23,197 nucleotides of DNA from a virus: the IMG/VR virus record IMGVR_UViG_3300042466_000902, positions 1 to 23,197 of that record; one strand, given 5' to 3'. Below, in pieces: positions 22,984 through 23,197 of the stretch; positions within the stretch are counted from its first letter, which is position 1; the number at the start of each line of letters is the position of its first letter. Made by a program: the position numbers and the translations under genes. A model generated the notes under the pieces. That model saw only the letters and a list, made by a program, of their open reading frames with translations, was not told the origin of the DNA and searched no databases.

Positions 22984-23156
22984 CACGTTACCTGCTGATG
23001 GACCTAAGCAACCTAGACAGGGAGCTTTTAACATGGCGTGATCGTATCTGGGCCCAACGCCTCATCAACCAGAGCAACCGACAAGGCAGGCCATCAGGTC
23101 TCAGTCCTCCAACATCACCGATTAGCCCTACTGATCACCCCAGCCCTGCCCCATAG
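22980..23156 (+). CDS. 58-residue protein of unknown function (GTG start)
   Basis: A frame beginning with GTG at 22980 overlaps the previous stop as GTGA. It reads L-L-M-D-L-S-N-L-D-R-E-L-L-T-W-R-D-R-I-W-A-Q-R-L early and ends in a Pro/Ser-rich tail before TAG at 23154-23156. An in-frame ATG at 22998 would give 52 residues. The helical, charged N-terminal half looks protein-like, and the overlap style is that of the other cassette genes. No family is recognised. Confidence 0.5.
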   Translation: MTRYLLMDLSNLDRELLTWRDRIWAQRLINQSNRQGRPSGLSPPTSPISPTDHPSPAP

Positions 23157-23174
23157 GTAGGGCTTATCTATGGG
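23150..23174 (+). repeat. Inverted repeat and further copy of the control element
   Basis: CCCATAG (23150-23156) and CTATGGG (23168-23174) are perfect inverted copies with an 11-nt spacer. The first 19 bases, CCCATAGGTAGGGCTTATC, match the element at 20946 in 15 of 19 positions and that at 20915 in 14 of 19. It overlaps the stop of the last gene. Confidence 0.55.
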
Positions 23175-23175
23175 A

Positions 23176-23195
23176 GGGGGGGGGGGGGGGGGGGG
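23176..23195. other. Homopolymer run of 20 G at the window end
   Basis: GGGA (23172-23175) is followed by 20 G and then AA at the window edge. Such a run is unusual in phage DNA. It may be a contig-end artefact of two-colour sequencing chemistry, where loss of signal is read as G, or a true low-complexity tract able to form quadruplexes. Confidence 0.9.
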
Positions 23196-23197
23196 AA

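Overview
The window is the late (structural, lysis, packaging) part of a T7-like podovirus genome, plus about 3.5 kb of DNA beyond the large terminase gene. The gene order of tail tube A and B, four internal-virion-type proteins, tail fibre, small holin-like protein, lysin, small terminase, Rz-like spanin and large terminase follows T7 genes 11-12-13-14-15-16-17-17.5-18-18.5-19. Host is not certain. The GC-rich codon use, the almost complete absence of Shine-Dalgarno sequences, and the types of small structural proteins fit a cyanobacterial podovirus (Synechococcus or Cyanobium type), but this is inference. No RNA polymerase, DNA polymerase, integrase, tRNA, rRNA, insertion sequence or CRISPR array was recognised.

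Layout: 1-25 is the truncated end of a probable terminator of the upstream (capsid) unit. 64-4542 encodes tail tube A and B, a gp13-like protein and a gp14-like protein. 4549-12057 encodes two giant internal virion proteins. The first carries a lambda-R-like muramidase domain and a degenerate M23-like domain at its C-terminus, so the wall-degrading function sits in the gp15 equivalent rather than in gp16 as in T7. 12047-14338 is a tail fibre/spike ending in three 36-residue repeats. 14375-15621 is a tightly overlapping lysis and packaging group. 15608-17752 is an insertion, relative to T7, of an HNH nuclease and four small or structural-type genes, closed by a strong terminator. 17806-19614 is the large terminase.

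Beyond the terminase lies 475 nt without a convincing gene. It starts with a 10-nt-periodic repeat array that resembles the short-repeat arrays beside the T7 terminal repeats, so the concatemer junction (virion DNA ends) may fall here. An AT-rich promoter-like island and hairpins follow, then a small acidic-linker protein and a 41-codon ORF, then a second non-coding stretch (20598-21049) with a C-rich tract, three 10-nt repeats, a long perfect inverted repeat and a duplicated control module.

From 21050 to 23156 there is a compact cassette of five overlapping or abutting genes: a winged-helix-like regulator, an HDxxH/GE/H protein, a 54-aa protein, a protein with the Lys/Asp pair and spacing of HhH-GPD DNA glycosylases, and a 58-aa protein. 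This cassette is lower in GC. A 9-mer, ATCACAAGC, lies near three of its start codons and once in the control region. The window ends with another copy of the control repeat and a run of 20 G, which may be an assembly artefact. The control module plus cassette is the most likely place for something undescribed.
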